Made by a program: the position numbers and the translations under genes. A stretch of DNA of 64,000 bases from Streptomyces sp. NBC_00239 (GTDB lineage: Bacteria > Actinomycetota > Actinomycetes > Streptomycetales > Streptomycetaceae), in contig NZ_CP108095.1 of NCBI RefSeq assembly GCF_036194065.1, positions 6,944,001 through 7,008,000 on the forward strand. The letters are read 5' to 3'. The notes beneath the pieces are model-generated. The model was not told the DNA's origin. It saw only the letters and a program-made list of their open reading frames with translations, and made no database searches. Below, one piece after another: positions 40,367-48,150 of the stretch; the stretch's first letter is position 1; every line of letters begins with the position of its first letter.

Positions 40367-41263
40367 CTACGGGGTGGCTTCGCCCAGCGGCACGCCGGCC
40401 GACTCGCCGGCGTGCGGGCTCAGGACGCCCGTGCCGACGAGGACGAACAGGAGGATGCCGAGCAGGATCCGGTAGATCACGAACGGCATGAAGCTCTTCG
40501 TGGTAATGAATTTCATGAACCACGCGATGACCGCGTAGCCGACGAAGAAGGCGACGAACGTCGCGAAGATGGTCGGGCCCCACGAGACGTGGCCTTCGCC
40601 CGCGTCCTTCAACTCGTACGCGCCGGAGGCCAGGACGGCCGGGATGGCGAGGAGGAAGGAGTAACGGGCCGCCGCCTCACGGGTGTAGCCCATCAGCAGG
40701 CCGCCGGAGATCGTCGCGCCGGACCGGGAGACGCCGGGGACCAGGGCCATCGCCTGGCACACACCGAAGATCAGGCCGTCCTTGACGCTCAGCTCCTTCA
40801 GCGACTTGCGCTCGCGCACCACCCGGTGCTTGCCGCCCGTCTCGTCGCGCGCCGCCAGCCGGTCCGCGAAGCCGAGCACGAGGCCCATCACGATGAGGGT
40901 GGTGGCGATCAGCCGCAGGTCGCGGAACGGGCCGTCGATCTGGTCCTTGAGCGTGACGCCCAGGACACCGATCGGGATGGAGCCGACGATGACCAGCCAT
41001 CCCATCTGGGCGTCGTGGTCGCGCCGCATGTCGCTGTTGAACAGCGACCGGAACCAGGCGGAGACGATCCGCGCGATGTCCTTGCGGAAGTAGATGAGAA
41101 CGGCCGTCTCCGTGCCGATCTGGGTGATCGCGGTGAAGGCCGCACCGGGGTCGTGCCAGCCCGCGAACGCCGCGGTCAGCCGCAGATGGGCGCTGGAGGA
41201 GATCGGGAGGAACTCCGTGAGCCCTTGGACGAGACCGAGGATTAGGGATTCGAACCAGCTCAT
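40367..41263 (-). CDS. uppP: Undecaprenyl-diphosphate phosphatase
   Basis: A 298-residue membrane phosphatase (BacA/UppP). The first signature is GLVQGLTEFLPISSSAHLRL (10-29) with E17 and the S/H residues; the second is MALVPGVSRSGATISGGLLM. About eight hydrophobic segments are present. It regenerates the C55 lipid carrier for peptidoglycan and wall-glycan synthesis, so it supports cell-envelope assembly. A perfect palindromic terminator follows. No ribosome site is obvious before the ATG. Confidence 0.96.
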   Translation of the reverse strand: MSWFESLILGLVQGLTEFLPISSSAHLRLTAAFAGWHDPGAAFTAITQIGTETAVLIYFRKDIARIVSAWFRSLFNSDMRRDHDAQMGWLVIVGSIPIGVLGVTLKDQIDGPFRDLRLIATTLIVMGLVLGFADRLAARDETGGKHRVVRERKSLKELSVKDGLIFGVCQAMALVPGVSRSGATISGGLLMGYTREAAARYSFLLAIPAVLASGAYELKDAGEGHVSWGPTIFATFVAFFVGYAVIAWFMKFITTKSFMPFVIYRILLGILLFVLVGTGVLSPHAGESAGVPLGEATP

Positions 41264-41311
41264 GTCGGGGTGCGCTCGTCCTTAGTGATCGTGGGCAGGT
41301 CGGGTCCGATG

Positions 41312-42028
41312 CTAGGGCCCGTACGTGACACCGCTGACCACAGGGGGGTGCTGTGCGCCCACCGCCGGCGCGGGCCGTGCGGTCAGCCGGTGCCGCTTGC
41401 GCCACGCCACCACGCCCGCGACCAGCCCCGACACGGCGATGAACGCGAAGGACGCGAGGAAGGCGGGCGAAGTCGGGGAGGAGGCGCTGCTGCCCGCGAT
41501 GACGTACGCGGCCGTGTTCGGGACAGTGCCCAGCGCGGTCGCCAGCAGGAACGGCAGCCACCGCATCCGGGACACCGCCGCACAGTAGTTGGCCGCGGCG
41601 AACGGCACCCCGGGGAAGATCCGCACCGCCAGCATCGACCGGAACCCGTGCCGGCTCAACTGCCCGTCGGCCGCCTCCAGCCAGCGCCCGCGCACCAGCG
41701 GCCGCAGCGCCTCCTGCCCGAGCCCGCGGCCCAGCCCGAAGGCGATCGCGGCGCCGAGCACGGTGCCCGCCACGGCGGCCGCCAGCCCGAGCTGCGAGCC
41801 GAACACGGCGCCGGCCGCCAGGTTCAGCAGCGGCCGCGGCACGAACGCCGCCGTGCACAGCCCGTACACCGCCGCGAACAGCAGCACCGCCACACCGGCC
41901 GGCATCGCGGGCGACCAGCCCTCGGACAGGATCCGCTGCGGCTCGTACAGCAGCACGCACACGCCCGCGGCAGCGAGCAGCACGACGAGCAGCGACAGCC
42001 GGGTCCAGGGCGCGAGGAGCAGAGACAT
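41312..42028 (-). CDS. TVP38/TMEM64-family membrane protein
   Basis: A 238-residue membrane protein from ATG 42028. Five or six hydrophobic segments are visible. The SNARE-associated Golgi-protein signature is present: AAFVPRPLLNLAAGAVFGSQ, then AVAGTVLGAAIAFGLGRGLG and, after RHGFRSMLAVRIFPGVPFA, a second conserved loop ANYCAAVSRMRWLPFLLA. The family is related to DedA and may scramble or flip lipids. Here it lies 48 nt upstream of uppP on the same strand? No: its stop lies 48 nt before the uppP start, so it could be transcribed into uppP. Confidence 0.87.
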   Translation of the reverse strand: MSLLLAPWTRLSLLVVLLAAAGVCVLLYEPQRILSEGWSPAMPAGVAVLLFAAVYGLCTAAFVPRPLLNLAAGAVFGSQLGLAAAVAGTVLGAAIAFGLGRGLGQEALRPLVRGRWLEAADGQLSRHGFRSMLAVRIFPGVPFAAANYCAAVSRMRWLPFLLATALGTVPNTAAYVIAGSSASSPTSPAFLASFAFIAVSGLVAGVVAWRKRHRLTARPAPAVGAQHPPVVSGVTYGP

Positions 42029-42064
42029 CCGGGGAGAGTAGCCGACCCCGTTGTGTGATCGCCG

Positions 42065-42070
42065 TAATCT
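42065..42070 (+). promoter_or_regulatory. -10 element for a leaderless AlkD-like mRNA
   Basis: TAATCT ends 7 nt before the ATG at 42078. No ribosome site is present, so transcription probably starts at or next to the start codon. Confidence 0.55.
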
Positions 42071-42077
42071 GGACCTC

Positions 42078-42794
42078 ATGCGGCCGAACGACCGGGAAAC
42101 GCCCAGCGTCCCGCCCAGCGCCCTCGCCGACCTGGTCCTGGACCGGCTCACCGCCGCCTACCGGGAGGCCACGGACCCCGTACGGGCCCGCAGCGCGGCC
42201 GCGTACATGAAGGACGTCGCGCCCTTCCTCGGGCTGGCCACCCCGGCCCGCCGCGCCCTCGACCGCGGCGTGCTCGCGGACACGCCCGCGCCCACCGAGG
42301 GCGACTGCGCGGCCCTCGCGCTGCGCTGCTGGGAGCTGCCCGAGCGCGAGTTCCAGTACTTCGCCGTCGACTACCTGCGCCGGCACGTCGGGCGGTGCTC
42401 GTCCGGTCTGCTGCCGGTGGTCCGCCACCTGCTGGTCACCGTGCCCTGGTGGGACACCGTCGACCTGCTGGCCGCCCACACGGTGGGGCCGCTGGTCGCG
42501 GCCGATCCCGCGCTCGCCCGGGTGATGGACGAATGGATCGCCGACGAGGACCTCTGGCTCGCCCGCACCGCGCTCCTCCACCAGCTGCGCTACCGGGACG
42601 CGACGGACGCCGACCGGCTCTTCGGGTACTGCCTGCGCCGGGCGGACCATCCGGACTTCTTCATCCGCAAGGCGATCGGTTGGAGCCTGCGCGAGTACGC
42701 CAAGACCGCCCCGGACGAGGTCCGCGCGTTCGTGACGGACGCCCAGGACCTGCTGTCCCCGCTCTCCCGGCGCGAGGCGCTCAAGAACCTCTGA
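42078..42794 (+). CDS. AlkD-like DNA alkylation repair protein
   Basis: A 238-residue all-helical ALK/HEAT-repeat protein. Typical segments are ARSAAAYMKDVAPFLGLATP, ALRCWELPEREFQYFAVDYL, VPWWDTVDLLAAHTVGPLVA and HPDFFIRKAIGWSLREYAKT. These place the tryptophans and aspartate of the AlkD active groove (WDTVD and WxLREY). It should excise 3- or 7-alkylpurines from DNA. The ATG 42078 has a TAATCT -10 seven nucleotides upstream and no ribosome site. Confidence 0.9.
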   Translation: MRPNDRETPSVPPSALADLVLDRLTAAYREATDPVRARSAAAYMKDVAPFLGLATPARRALDRGVLADTPAPTEGDCAALALRCWELPEREFQYFAVDYLRRHVGRCSSGLLPVVRHLLVTVPWWDTVDLLAAHTVGPLVAADPALARVMDEWIADEDLWLARTALLHQLRYRDATDADRLFGYCLRRADHPDFFIRKAIGWSLREYAKTAPDEVRAFVTDAQDLLSPLSRREALKNL

Positions 42795-42909
42795 GGGGAC
42801 GGGAAGGCGCGTCCCGGCGGCTCGTCCCGCACCCCGGCGCGGTGGCGGCGGCCCCGCTGCGGCAGACTGCCGTGACCACGACCACGGGACACACACGGGG
42901 GGTAGGCGG

Positions 42910-43800
42910 ATGACCGGCGGCAGCGGGGACGGCGGCGACAGAGGGATCGGCGGCAGGCGCGGCGGTACGGCGCTGGTGCTCGGCGGCGGAGGGCTGACCG
43001 GCATCGGCTGGGAGACCGGCATCCTGCACGGTCTCGCCGCCGCCGGCACCGACCTGAGCACCGCCGACCTCGTGGTGGGCACCTCCGCGGGCTCCGTCGT
43101 CGGCGCCCAGCTCACCTCCGGCCGGCTCACCCCGGCGGAGCTGTACGAACGTCAGCTCGGCGACGCCACCGGGGAGGCCGTCGCCCGCCTCGGCGCGGGC
43201 GTCGTCGCCCGCTTCGCACTCTCCATGCTGCGCGAGCGGGATCCGCACGCGTACGCCCGCAGGGTCGGCCGGTACGCGCTGGCCGCGGCCACCGACGACG
43301 AGGCGGAGCGCCGCAAGGTGCTGGCCGCGCGGCTCGTCTCGCACGACTGGCCGGCGCGACGGCTCCTGATCACCGCCGTGGACGCGCTGACCGGTGAGCT
43401 GCGCGCCTTCGGCCGGGAGGACGGCGCCGGGCTGGTGGACGCGGTCTCGGCGAGCTGCGCGGTGCCCGGCGTGTGGCCGCCGGTGACCATAGGCGGGCGG
43501 CGTTTCATCGACGGCGGAGTGCGCTCCGGGACCAACGCCGACCTGGCCGCCGGCTGCGACCGCGTGGTCATCCTGGCGCCCATGGCGCTGGGCACCGCCG
43601 TGGTCCCCTCGGCCCGCGCCCTGGCGGACCGGCTGCGCGCGGGCGGGGCGAACGTGCTGCTCATCACCCCCGACCGGGCGGCCCGCGCCGCGTTCGGCCG
43701 CAACGTGCTCGACCCGGCCCGGCGCGACCCGGCCGCCCGCGCGGGGCTGGCCCAGGCGGCCGCGCACGCGCGGGAGGCGGCGGCCGTCTGGACCGGCTGA
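42910..43800 (+). CDS. Patatin-like phospholipase
   Basis: A 296-residue soluble lipase. The oxyanion segment is LVLGGGGLTGIGWE (22-35), the nucleophile elbow is VVGTSAGSVVG with S59, and the dyad aspartate is D201 in FIDGGVRSG. The protein hydrolyses acyl chains from phospholipids or related lipids. A glycine-rich N-terminus (1-18) is not a signal peptide, so it is cytosolic or peripheral. It lies alone between the AlkD-like gene and the spermidine-synthase-like gene. Confidence 0.92.
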   Translation: MTGGSGDGGDRGIGGRRGGTALVLGGGGLTGIGWETGILHGLAAAGTDLSTADLVVGTSAGSVVGAQLTSGRLTPAELYERQLGDATGEAVARLGAGVVARFALSMLRERDPHAYARRVGRYALAAATDDEAERRKVLAARLVSHDWPARRLLITAVDALTGELRAFGREDGAGLVDAVSASCAVPGVWPPVTIGGRRFIDGGVRSGTNADLAAGCDRVVILAPMALGTAVVPSARALADRLRAGGANVLLITPDRAARAAFGRNVLDPARRDPAARAGLAQAAAHAREAAAVWTG

Positions 43801-43863
43801 CCGGCCCGGCACGGCCGCGGACCGGCGGGGGCGGGGTGGCACCGGAGCGCCCGCGCGCCCGGT

Positions 43864-43869
43864 GACAAT
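43864..43869 (+). promoter_or_regulatory. -10 element for a leaderless mRNA
   Basis: GACAAT ends 6 nt before GTG 43876 and no ribosome site fits, so the spermidine-synthase-like mRNA may be leaderless. Confidence 0.45.
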
Positions 43870-43875
43870 GGGGAC

Positions 43876-44721
43876 GTGGACGAAGCGATGCCCGTGATGC
43901 GGGAAGTCGGCGGCGGGACCGCCAAGCTCATGCCCGATGTCGACTCCGACCGGGCCTGGCTGCTGACCGTGGACGGCGCACCCCAGTCGTACGTGGACCT
44001 CGACGACCCCGAGCACCTCGAGTTCGAGTACGTACGGCGCCTGGGCCATGTGCTGGACTGCGTGGACGGGCCGGGCGAGGCCCTGGACCTGGTCCATCTC
44101 GGCGGCGGGGCGTTCACGCTGGCCCGGTACGCCGCGGCCACCCGGCCCGGGTCGCGCCAGCACGTGGTCGACGCCGACCGGGAACTGCTCGACCTGGTCG
44201 CCGAGAAGCTGCCGCTGCCGGCCGGCGCCGGGATCGCGGTGCACGCGGCCGACGCCCGGGCCTGGCTGGCGGCCGCGCCCGCGGACAGTGCGGACGTCGT
44301 CATCGGGGACGTGTTCGGCGGCTCGCGGGTGCCCGCCCAGCTCACCTCCGTCGAGTACGCGCGGGAGGCGGCCCGGGTGGTACGCCCCGGCGGGATCTAC
44401 GCGGCGAACCTCGCCGACGGCGCCCCGTTCGGCTTCCTGCGCTCCCAGCTCGCCAACTTCGCCACCGTCTTCGCCGAGCTCGCCCTGATCGCGGAGCCGT
44501 CCGTGCTGCGCGGCCGCCGCTTCGGCAACGCCGTCCTGCTCGCCTCGCACAGCGGGATCGACGTGGCGCCGCTGGCCCGCCGCTGCGCCGCCGACGCCTT
44601 TCCCGCCCGGGTCGAGCACGGCAGCGCCCTGACCCGGTTCACGGGCGGCGCGCGCCCGGTCGGCGACGCGGACGCGGTGCCGTCACCGCAGCCGCCCGAC
44701 GGAGCCTTCAGCATCGGCTGA
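43876..44721 (+). CDS. Spermidine-synthase-like methyltransferase-fold protein
   Basis: A 281-residue protein from GTG 43876. It has the class-I fold of polyamine synthases: LDLVHLGGGAFTLARYAAAT (motif I), QHVVDADRELLDLV with the acidic ribose-binding residue, and DSADVVIGDVFGGSRVPAQL in which an aspartate follows the core. The conserved catalytic DTDP segment of true spermidine synthases is replaced by GDVFGG, so it may bind SAM or polyamines for another role. It converges with the MFS gene (39-nt overlap). Confidence 0.8.
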   Translation: MDEAMPVMREVGGGTAKLMPDVDSDRAWLLTVDGAPQSYVDLDDPEHLEFEYVRRLGHVLDCVDGPGEALDLVHLGGGAFTLARYAAATRPGSRQHVVDADRELLDLVAEKLPLPAGAGIAVHAADARAWLAAAPADSADVVIGDVFGGSRVPAQLTSVEYAREAARVVRPGGIYAANLADGAPFGFLRSQLANFATVFAELALIAEPSVLRGRRFGNAVLLASHSGIDVAPLARRCAADAFPARVEHGSALTRFTGGARPVGDADAVPSPQPPDGAFSIG

Positions 44722-46095
44722 GTCGCTGGCCCCGGGCACGGATGGCGCGGGCGCGGGCGCGGCGGCGCAGACCCCGGGCGCGGCGGCCCCGGCGCCGTCG
44801 GCAGTGGTCTCGACAGTCGCCGCGGAGCCGGACGCTGAGCCGGACGCGGTGGTGGGACCGGACGCGGGTACGGCCGGGCGGCGGGTCATCCGTCGTACGT
44901 CCGGGACCAGCAGCACCGCCGCCGTCACCAGGACCACCAGCCCCGCGCAGCCCCACAGCGCCTCGGTCCGGCCGAACGCGGTCTCGGCCGGGCCGGCCAG
45001 CGCGGTCGCCAGCGGCAGCATCGACACCGAGCCGAACCAGTCGTAGGCGGACACCCGGGAGAACTTCTCCTCCGGTATCTCCTGGTGCATCGTCGTCATC
45101 CAGGAGACGCCGAACACCTCGATGGCGGCCCCGCTGAAGAGCATCACCGCGCACAGCCCCCACGCGGGCAGCGGCACGGCGAGCGCGGCCGAGGGCAGCG
45201 CCAGCGGGAACACGCACAGGGTCGCGGCGAGCAGCAGCCGCCTCGGCTTCCACCGCATCATCAGCAGCGCCCCGCCGATGGTGCCGACCCCGAACGCGCC
45301 GAGGGCGAGCCCCCAGGGGGCCGCGCCGCCCAGGTGGTCGCGGGCCACCAGCGGCCCGTAGACGGACTCGGCCGCGCCGACCACGGCCACCACCACGGAG
45401 AACTGGAGCACGATGCTCCACAGCCAGGGCCGGCTGCGGAACTCGTGCCAGCCCTCGCGCAGGTCGGCGAGCATCCCGCCGCCCGGCACCCGCTTCGGTA
45501 CGTGGCTCACGTCGAGGAAGGCCCGCAGCGCGCCCGCGACGGCGAACGCGGCCGCGTCCACGGCGAGCACCCAGCCCGGCCCCATCACGGCGATCATGGC
45601 CCCGCCCAGGGCGGCGCCGCCGATGCCCGCCCCGTTCATGGCGAGCCGGAACAACGCGAAGGCCCGGCCGGCCTGTTCGCCGGTGACGGTGGACAGGAGC
45701 ATGCCCTCGGCGGCCGGGTTGAAGAAGGCCTGGCCGGTGCCGCACAGGGCGGTGAGCAGCATCATCTGCCACAGCTGCGGCTGTCCGGTCAGGACGAGCA
45801 CGGCGAAGGCGGCCTGGGAGACGCAGTTGAGGGCGTTGGCCGCGACCATCACGCGGTGGCGCGGCAGCCGGTCCGCGAGGGCGCCGCCGACCAGCAGGAA
45901 CAGGACCAGCGGCAGGGTGCGGGCGGCGGCGACGAGGCCGACGTCACCGCCGGTGCCGCCCGCTTCGAGCACCGCGAAGGCCGCCGCGATCAGGGCGCCG
46001 TGGCTGCCGAGGTTGGTCACGACGGCGGCCGCCGTCAGCAGCGTGTAGTTGCGGCCCGCCCACTCGGGGCGGCGCGGGACGGTAGGAGAACTCAC
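44683..46095 (-). CDS. MFS exporter
   Basis: A 470-residue membrane protein from GTG 46095 (TTG 46131 also possible). About 12 hydrophobic segments occupy residues 15-400. The loop VGGALADRLPRHRVMVAANA fits the MFS A-motif. The protein resembles DHA3/enterobactin-type exporters. The C-terminal 70 residues are low-complexity and Ala/Ser/Pro-rich. It is separated from the downstream spermidine-synthase-like gene by opposite orientation, and its stop overlaps that gene's end. The substrate is unknown. Confidence 0.88.
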   Translation of the reverse strand: MSSPTVPRRPEWAGRNYTLLTAAAVVTNLGSHGALIAAAFAVLEAGGTGGDVGLVAAARTLPLVLFLLVGGALADRLPRHRVMVAANALNCVSQAAFAVLVLTGQPQLWQMMLLTALCGTGQAFFNPAAEGMLLSTVTGEQAGRAFALFRLAMNGAGIGGAALGGAMIAVMGPGWVLAVDAAAFAVAGALRAFLDVSHVPKRVPGGGMLADLREGWHEFRSRPWLWSIVLQFSVVVAVVGAAESVYGPLVARDHLGGAAPWGLALGAFGVGTIGGALLMMRWKPRRLLLAATLCVFPLALPSAALAVPLPAWGLCAVMLFSGAAIEVFGVSWMTTMHQEIPEEKFSRVSAYDWFGSVSMLPLATALAGPAETAFGRTEALWGCAGLVVLVTAAVLLVPDVRRMTRRPAVPASGPTTASGSASGSAATVETTADGAGAAAPGVCAAAPAPAPSVPGASDSADAEGSVGRLR

Positions 46096-46222
46096 CGGTG
46101 CGACTATCCCCGCCCCGGCCGGGGAATCCAAACGGATTGTCCGGGCGGGACGGGGACGGGAAACCGGGACGGGGGGACGGCCGCACGCGGCGCCGGAGCG
46201 CCGGGGCGCACCCCCGGGGTCG

Positions 46223-47335
46223 CTACTTGACGAGGCGGACCGTGCTCATGATCTTCTTCGAGGTGGCCGAGGGGATCTCGTCCTTGATGCTGTTCGGCGC
46301 GAAGAGCACGAAGCTGGCGAAGTCACCCTTGGCGGTCTTGAAGCTGAAGGCCAGCCCCTTGCCGTCGGTGTCGCACTTGCCCTTCTTCTTCACGCCGTTC
46401 GCGGTGGCCGAAGCGTAGTGGCCCTTGAGGCCGGAAGTGCTGGTGTAGGGCTTGGCCTTGGAGACCTTGACCGTGCCCTTCGGCTCCTCCTGGGCGAAGG
46501 CCGCCCAGACCCAGTTGCCGGCCTCGTTGCGGGCGGCCTCGGCGGTGTTCTTGGCGCCCTGGCCGCCCTTGGTGCCCGCGTCGGCGAGGCTGGTCTTCTC
46601 GGAGTAGCCGTCCTTGTTCGCGTCGACGCTGCACCACTCCTCCTTGAGGACCGCGGTGCCGGACATGCTGACCACGGGCATGCCGTCGTTCTTCTTGGCG
46701 TCGCTGAAGCCGCGGGAGACGGTGGGGCTGTCGACCTTCCACTCCGGAGGGACGTCGAAGGCCACGCCGTACTTCGGGTTGGTCACGACCTTCCAGCCGG
46801 GGATCTGCGGCGGGGCCTCGCCGCCGGCCCGCGGATTCGCGGCGGGGGAGGACGGGGCCGCGGGCGCGGAGGAGGCCGGGGTGCTCGGCTTGTCGTCCGC
46901 CACGGCCTTCGTGTCGTCCTTGTTCATGACGACGCCGGCGGTGACGGCGGCGGCGATCACCACGGCCACGGCGGCGCCGATCGCGACGATCTTGGTGGTG
47001 TTGCGGGACTTCGGCGGCTCGGGCGGCTGCCCGTACGCCCAGGACTCGGCGGTCGGCGGCTGCTGGTAGCCGAACTGGCCGTCGGGAACCTGCTGCGGCT
47101 GGCCGAACTGGCCCTCGGGCGCCGGCTGCTGCGGGTACCCGTACGCGCCGGGCGGCTGCTGCGGGTAGCCGTAACCGGCCGGCGGCGGCGGAGTCTGCTG
47201 GGGATAGCCGTAGCCGCCGGGCTGGGGTGCAGCCGGCTGCTGGTACGGGTTCGGCTGCCCCGGCTGCTGGTACGGGTTCGGCTGCCCGTTCTGCGCGTTC
47301 TGCTCGCCCCCGGGCGGCTGCTGTTCTGGCCACAT
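46223..47335 (-). CDS. Proline/glutamine-rich membrane-anchored protein
   Basis: A 370-residue protein from ATG 47335. The cytoplasmic N-terminus (1-108) has PNPYQQPGQPNPYQQP and several GYGYPQQ repeats. A single membrane helix follows (KIVAIGAAVAVVIAAAVTAG, about 115-135), then a Ser/Pro linker and an extracytoplasmic domain (from about 175) containing IPGWKVVTNPKYGVAFDVPP and FSFKTAKGDFASFVLFAP. The outer domain recalls DUF8017-type modules. The PQQ-rich head is typical of actinomycete cell-surface proteins. It diverges from the thioesterase gene. Confidence 0.78.
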   Translation of the reverse strand: MWPEQQPPGGEQNAQNGQPNPYQQPGQPNPYQQPAAPQPGGYGYPQQTPPPPAGYGYPQQPPGAYGYPQQPAPEGQFGQPQQVPDGQFGYQQPPTAESWAYGQPPEPPKSRNTTKIVAIGAAVAVVIAAAVTAGVVMNKDDTKAVADDKPSTPASSAPAAPSSPAANPRAGGEAPPQIPGWKVVTNPKYGVAFDVPPEWKVDSPTVSRGFSDAKKNDGMPVVSMSGTAVLKEEWCSVDANKDGYSEKTSLADAGTKGGQGAKNTAEAARNEAGNWVWAAFAQEEPKGTVKVSKAKPYTSTSGLKGHYASATANGVKKKGKCDTDGKGLAFSFKTAKGDFASFVLFAPNSIKDEIPSATSKKIMSTVRLVK

Positions 47336-47392
47336 GGCGAGTAACGATAAGGGGGGAGGGTCGGCGGTGCTACGGCCGCCCCCGGCCAGGTC

Positions 47393-47422
47393 TGGCCAAG
47401 CTGCGCTACTCGTGGGTAACAT
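47393..47422 (+). promoter_or_regulatory. Promoter of a leaderless thioesterase mRNA
   Basis: TGGCCA (47393-47398), an 18-nt spacer and TAACAT (47417-47422) end 8 nt before ATG 47431, which has no ribosome site. A start at or near the A of ATG is plausible. Confidence 0.45.
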
Positions 47423-47430
47423 CGGGCCCC

Positions 47431-47883
47431 ATGAGCGCTGATCAGATGAACGTGGGCGAGCTGCTGGCCGCCACGGTGCCGATGGCCCGGACCCTGAAGC
47501 TGGAGTTCCTGGAGACCACCCCCGAGCGTGCCGTCGTCCGGCTGCCGGACCAGGCCGAGTACCACAACCACGTCGGCGGCCCGCACGCCGGTGCGATGTT
47601 CACCCTGGCCGAGTCCGCGAGCGGCGCGATCGTCCTCGCCGCCTTCGGCGACCAGCTCTCGCGCGCCGTACCCCTCGCCGTGAAGGCCGAGATCGGCTAC
47701 AAGAAGCTCGCCAAGGGCGTCGTCACCGCGACCGCCACCCTCGGCCGCCCGGCCGCCGAGGTCGTCGCCGAGCTGGACGCCGGCGGCCGCCCCGAGTTCC
47801 CGGTCACGATCAGCATCCAGCGCGAGGACGAGGCCGTCACCGGCGAGATGACCGTCGTCTGGACCCTGCGCCCCAACAGCTAG
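47431..47883 (+). CDS. DUF4442/PaaI-like hotdog thioesterase
   Basis: A 150-residue single-domain hotdog protein. The segment AEYHNHVGGPHAGAMFTLAE (about 43-62) contains the HGG-type active loop with an aspartate/glutamate at the helix start, followed by SASGAIVLAAFGDQLSRAVP. The family hydrolyses acyl-CoA or aryl-acyl-CoA thioesters. It lies before a strong terminator and next to the GH3 gene but is probably its own unit, with a leaderless-type promoter. Confidence 0.88.
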   Translation: MSADQMNVGELLAATVPMARTLKLEFLETTPERAVVRLPDQAEYHNHVGGPHAGAMFTLAESASGAIVLAAFGDQLSRAVPLAVKAEIGYKKLAKGVVTATATLGRPAAEVVAELDAGGRPEFPVTISIQREDEAVTGEMTVVWTLRPNS

Positions 47884-47940
47884 TCACACCCCGCCGCCAC
47901 GGGCCTGCGCCCGCGGCCGGCCCGCCGCGATGCGGCCGAA

Positions 47941-47982
47941 AAGAGCCGGAGCCCCGCCGTCGAGCGCGGGGCTCCGGCTCTT
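47941..47982. terminator. Strong hairpin terminator
   Basis: AAGAGCCGGAGCCCCG pairs perfectly with CGGGGCTCCGGCTCTT, a 16-bp stem with a 10-nt loop, 57 nt after the thioesterase stop. It should end transcription before the GH3 gene. Confidence 0.9.
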
Positions 47983-48150
47983 GCGCGTCCGCCGGGCATT
48001 GGCGCAGCCGGGGGAATCCGGACGCGAACCCGTCGCCGGGTGGGGGAGTCGGCGGGCGCCGCGGCGGGAAGTCGGCGCACAGTGGCCGCGCGCGGCAGGT
48101 CCGTACGGGCCGCCGCGCCCACCGCACGCCGCACCCAGGGAGTGACCGCC

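Noticed and set aside
46144..46180. GGGACGGGG-rich short repeats before the PQQ-rich protein gene
   Set aside because: Simple G-rich drift between two genes, with no regular period or conserved unit.
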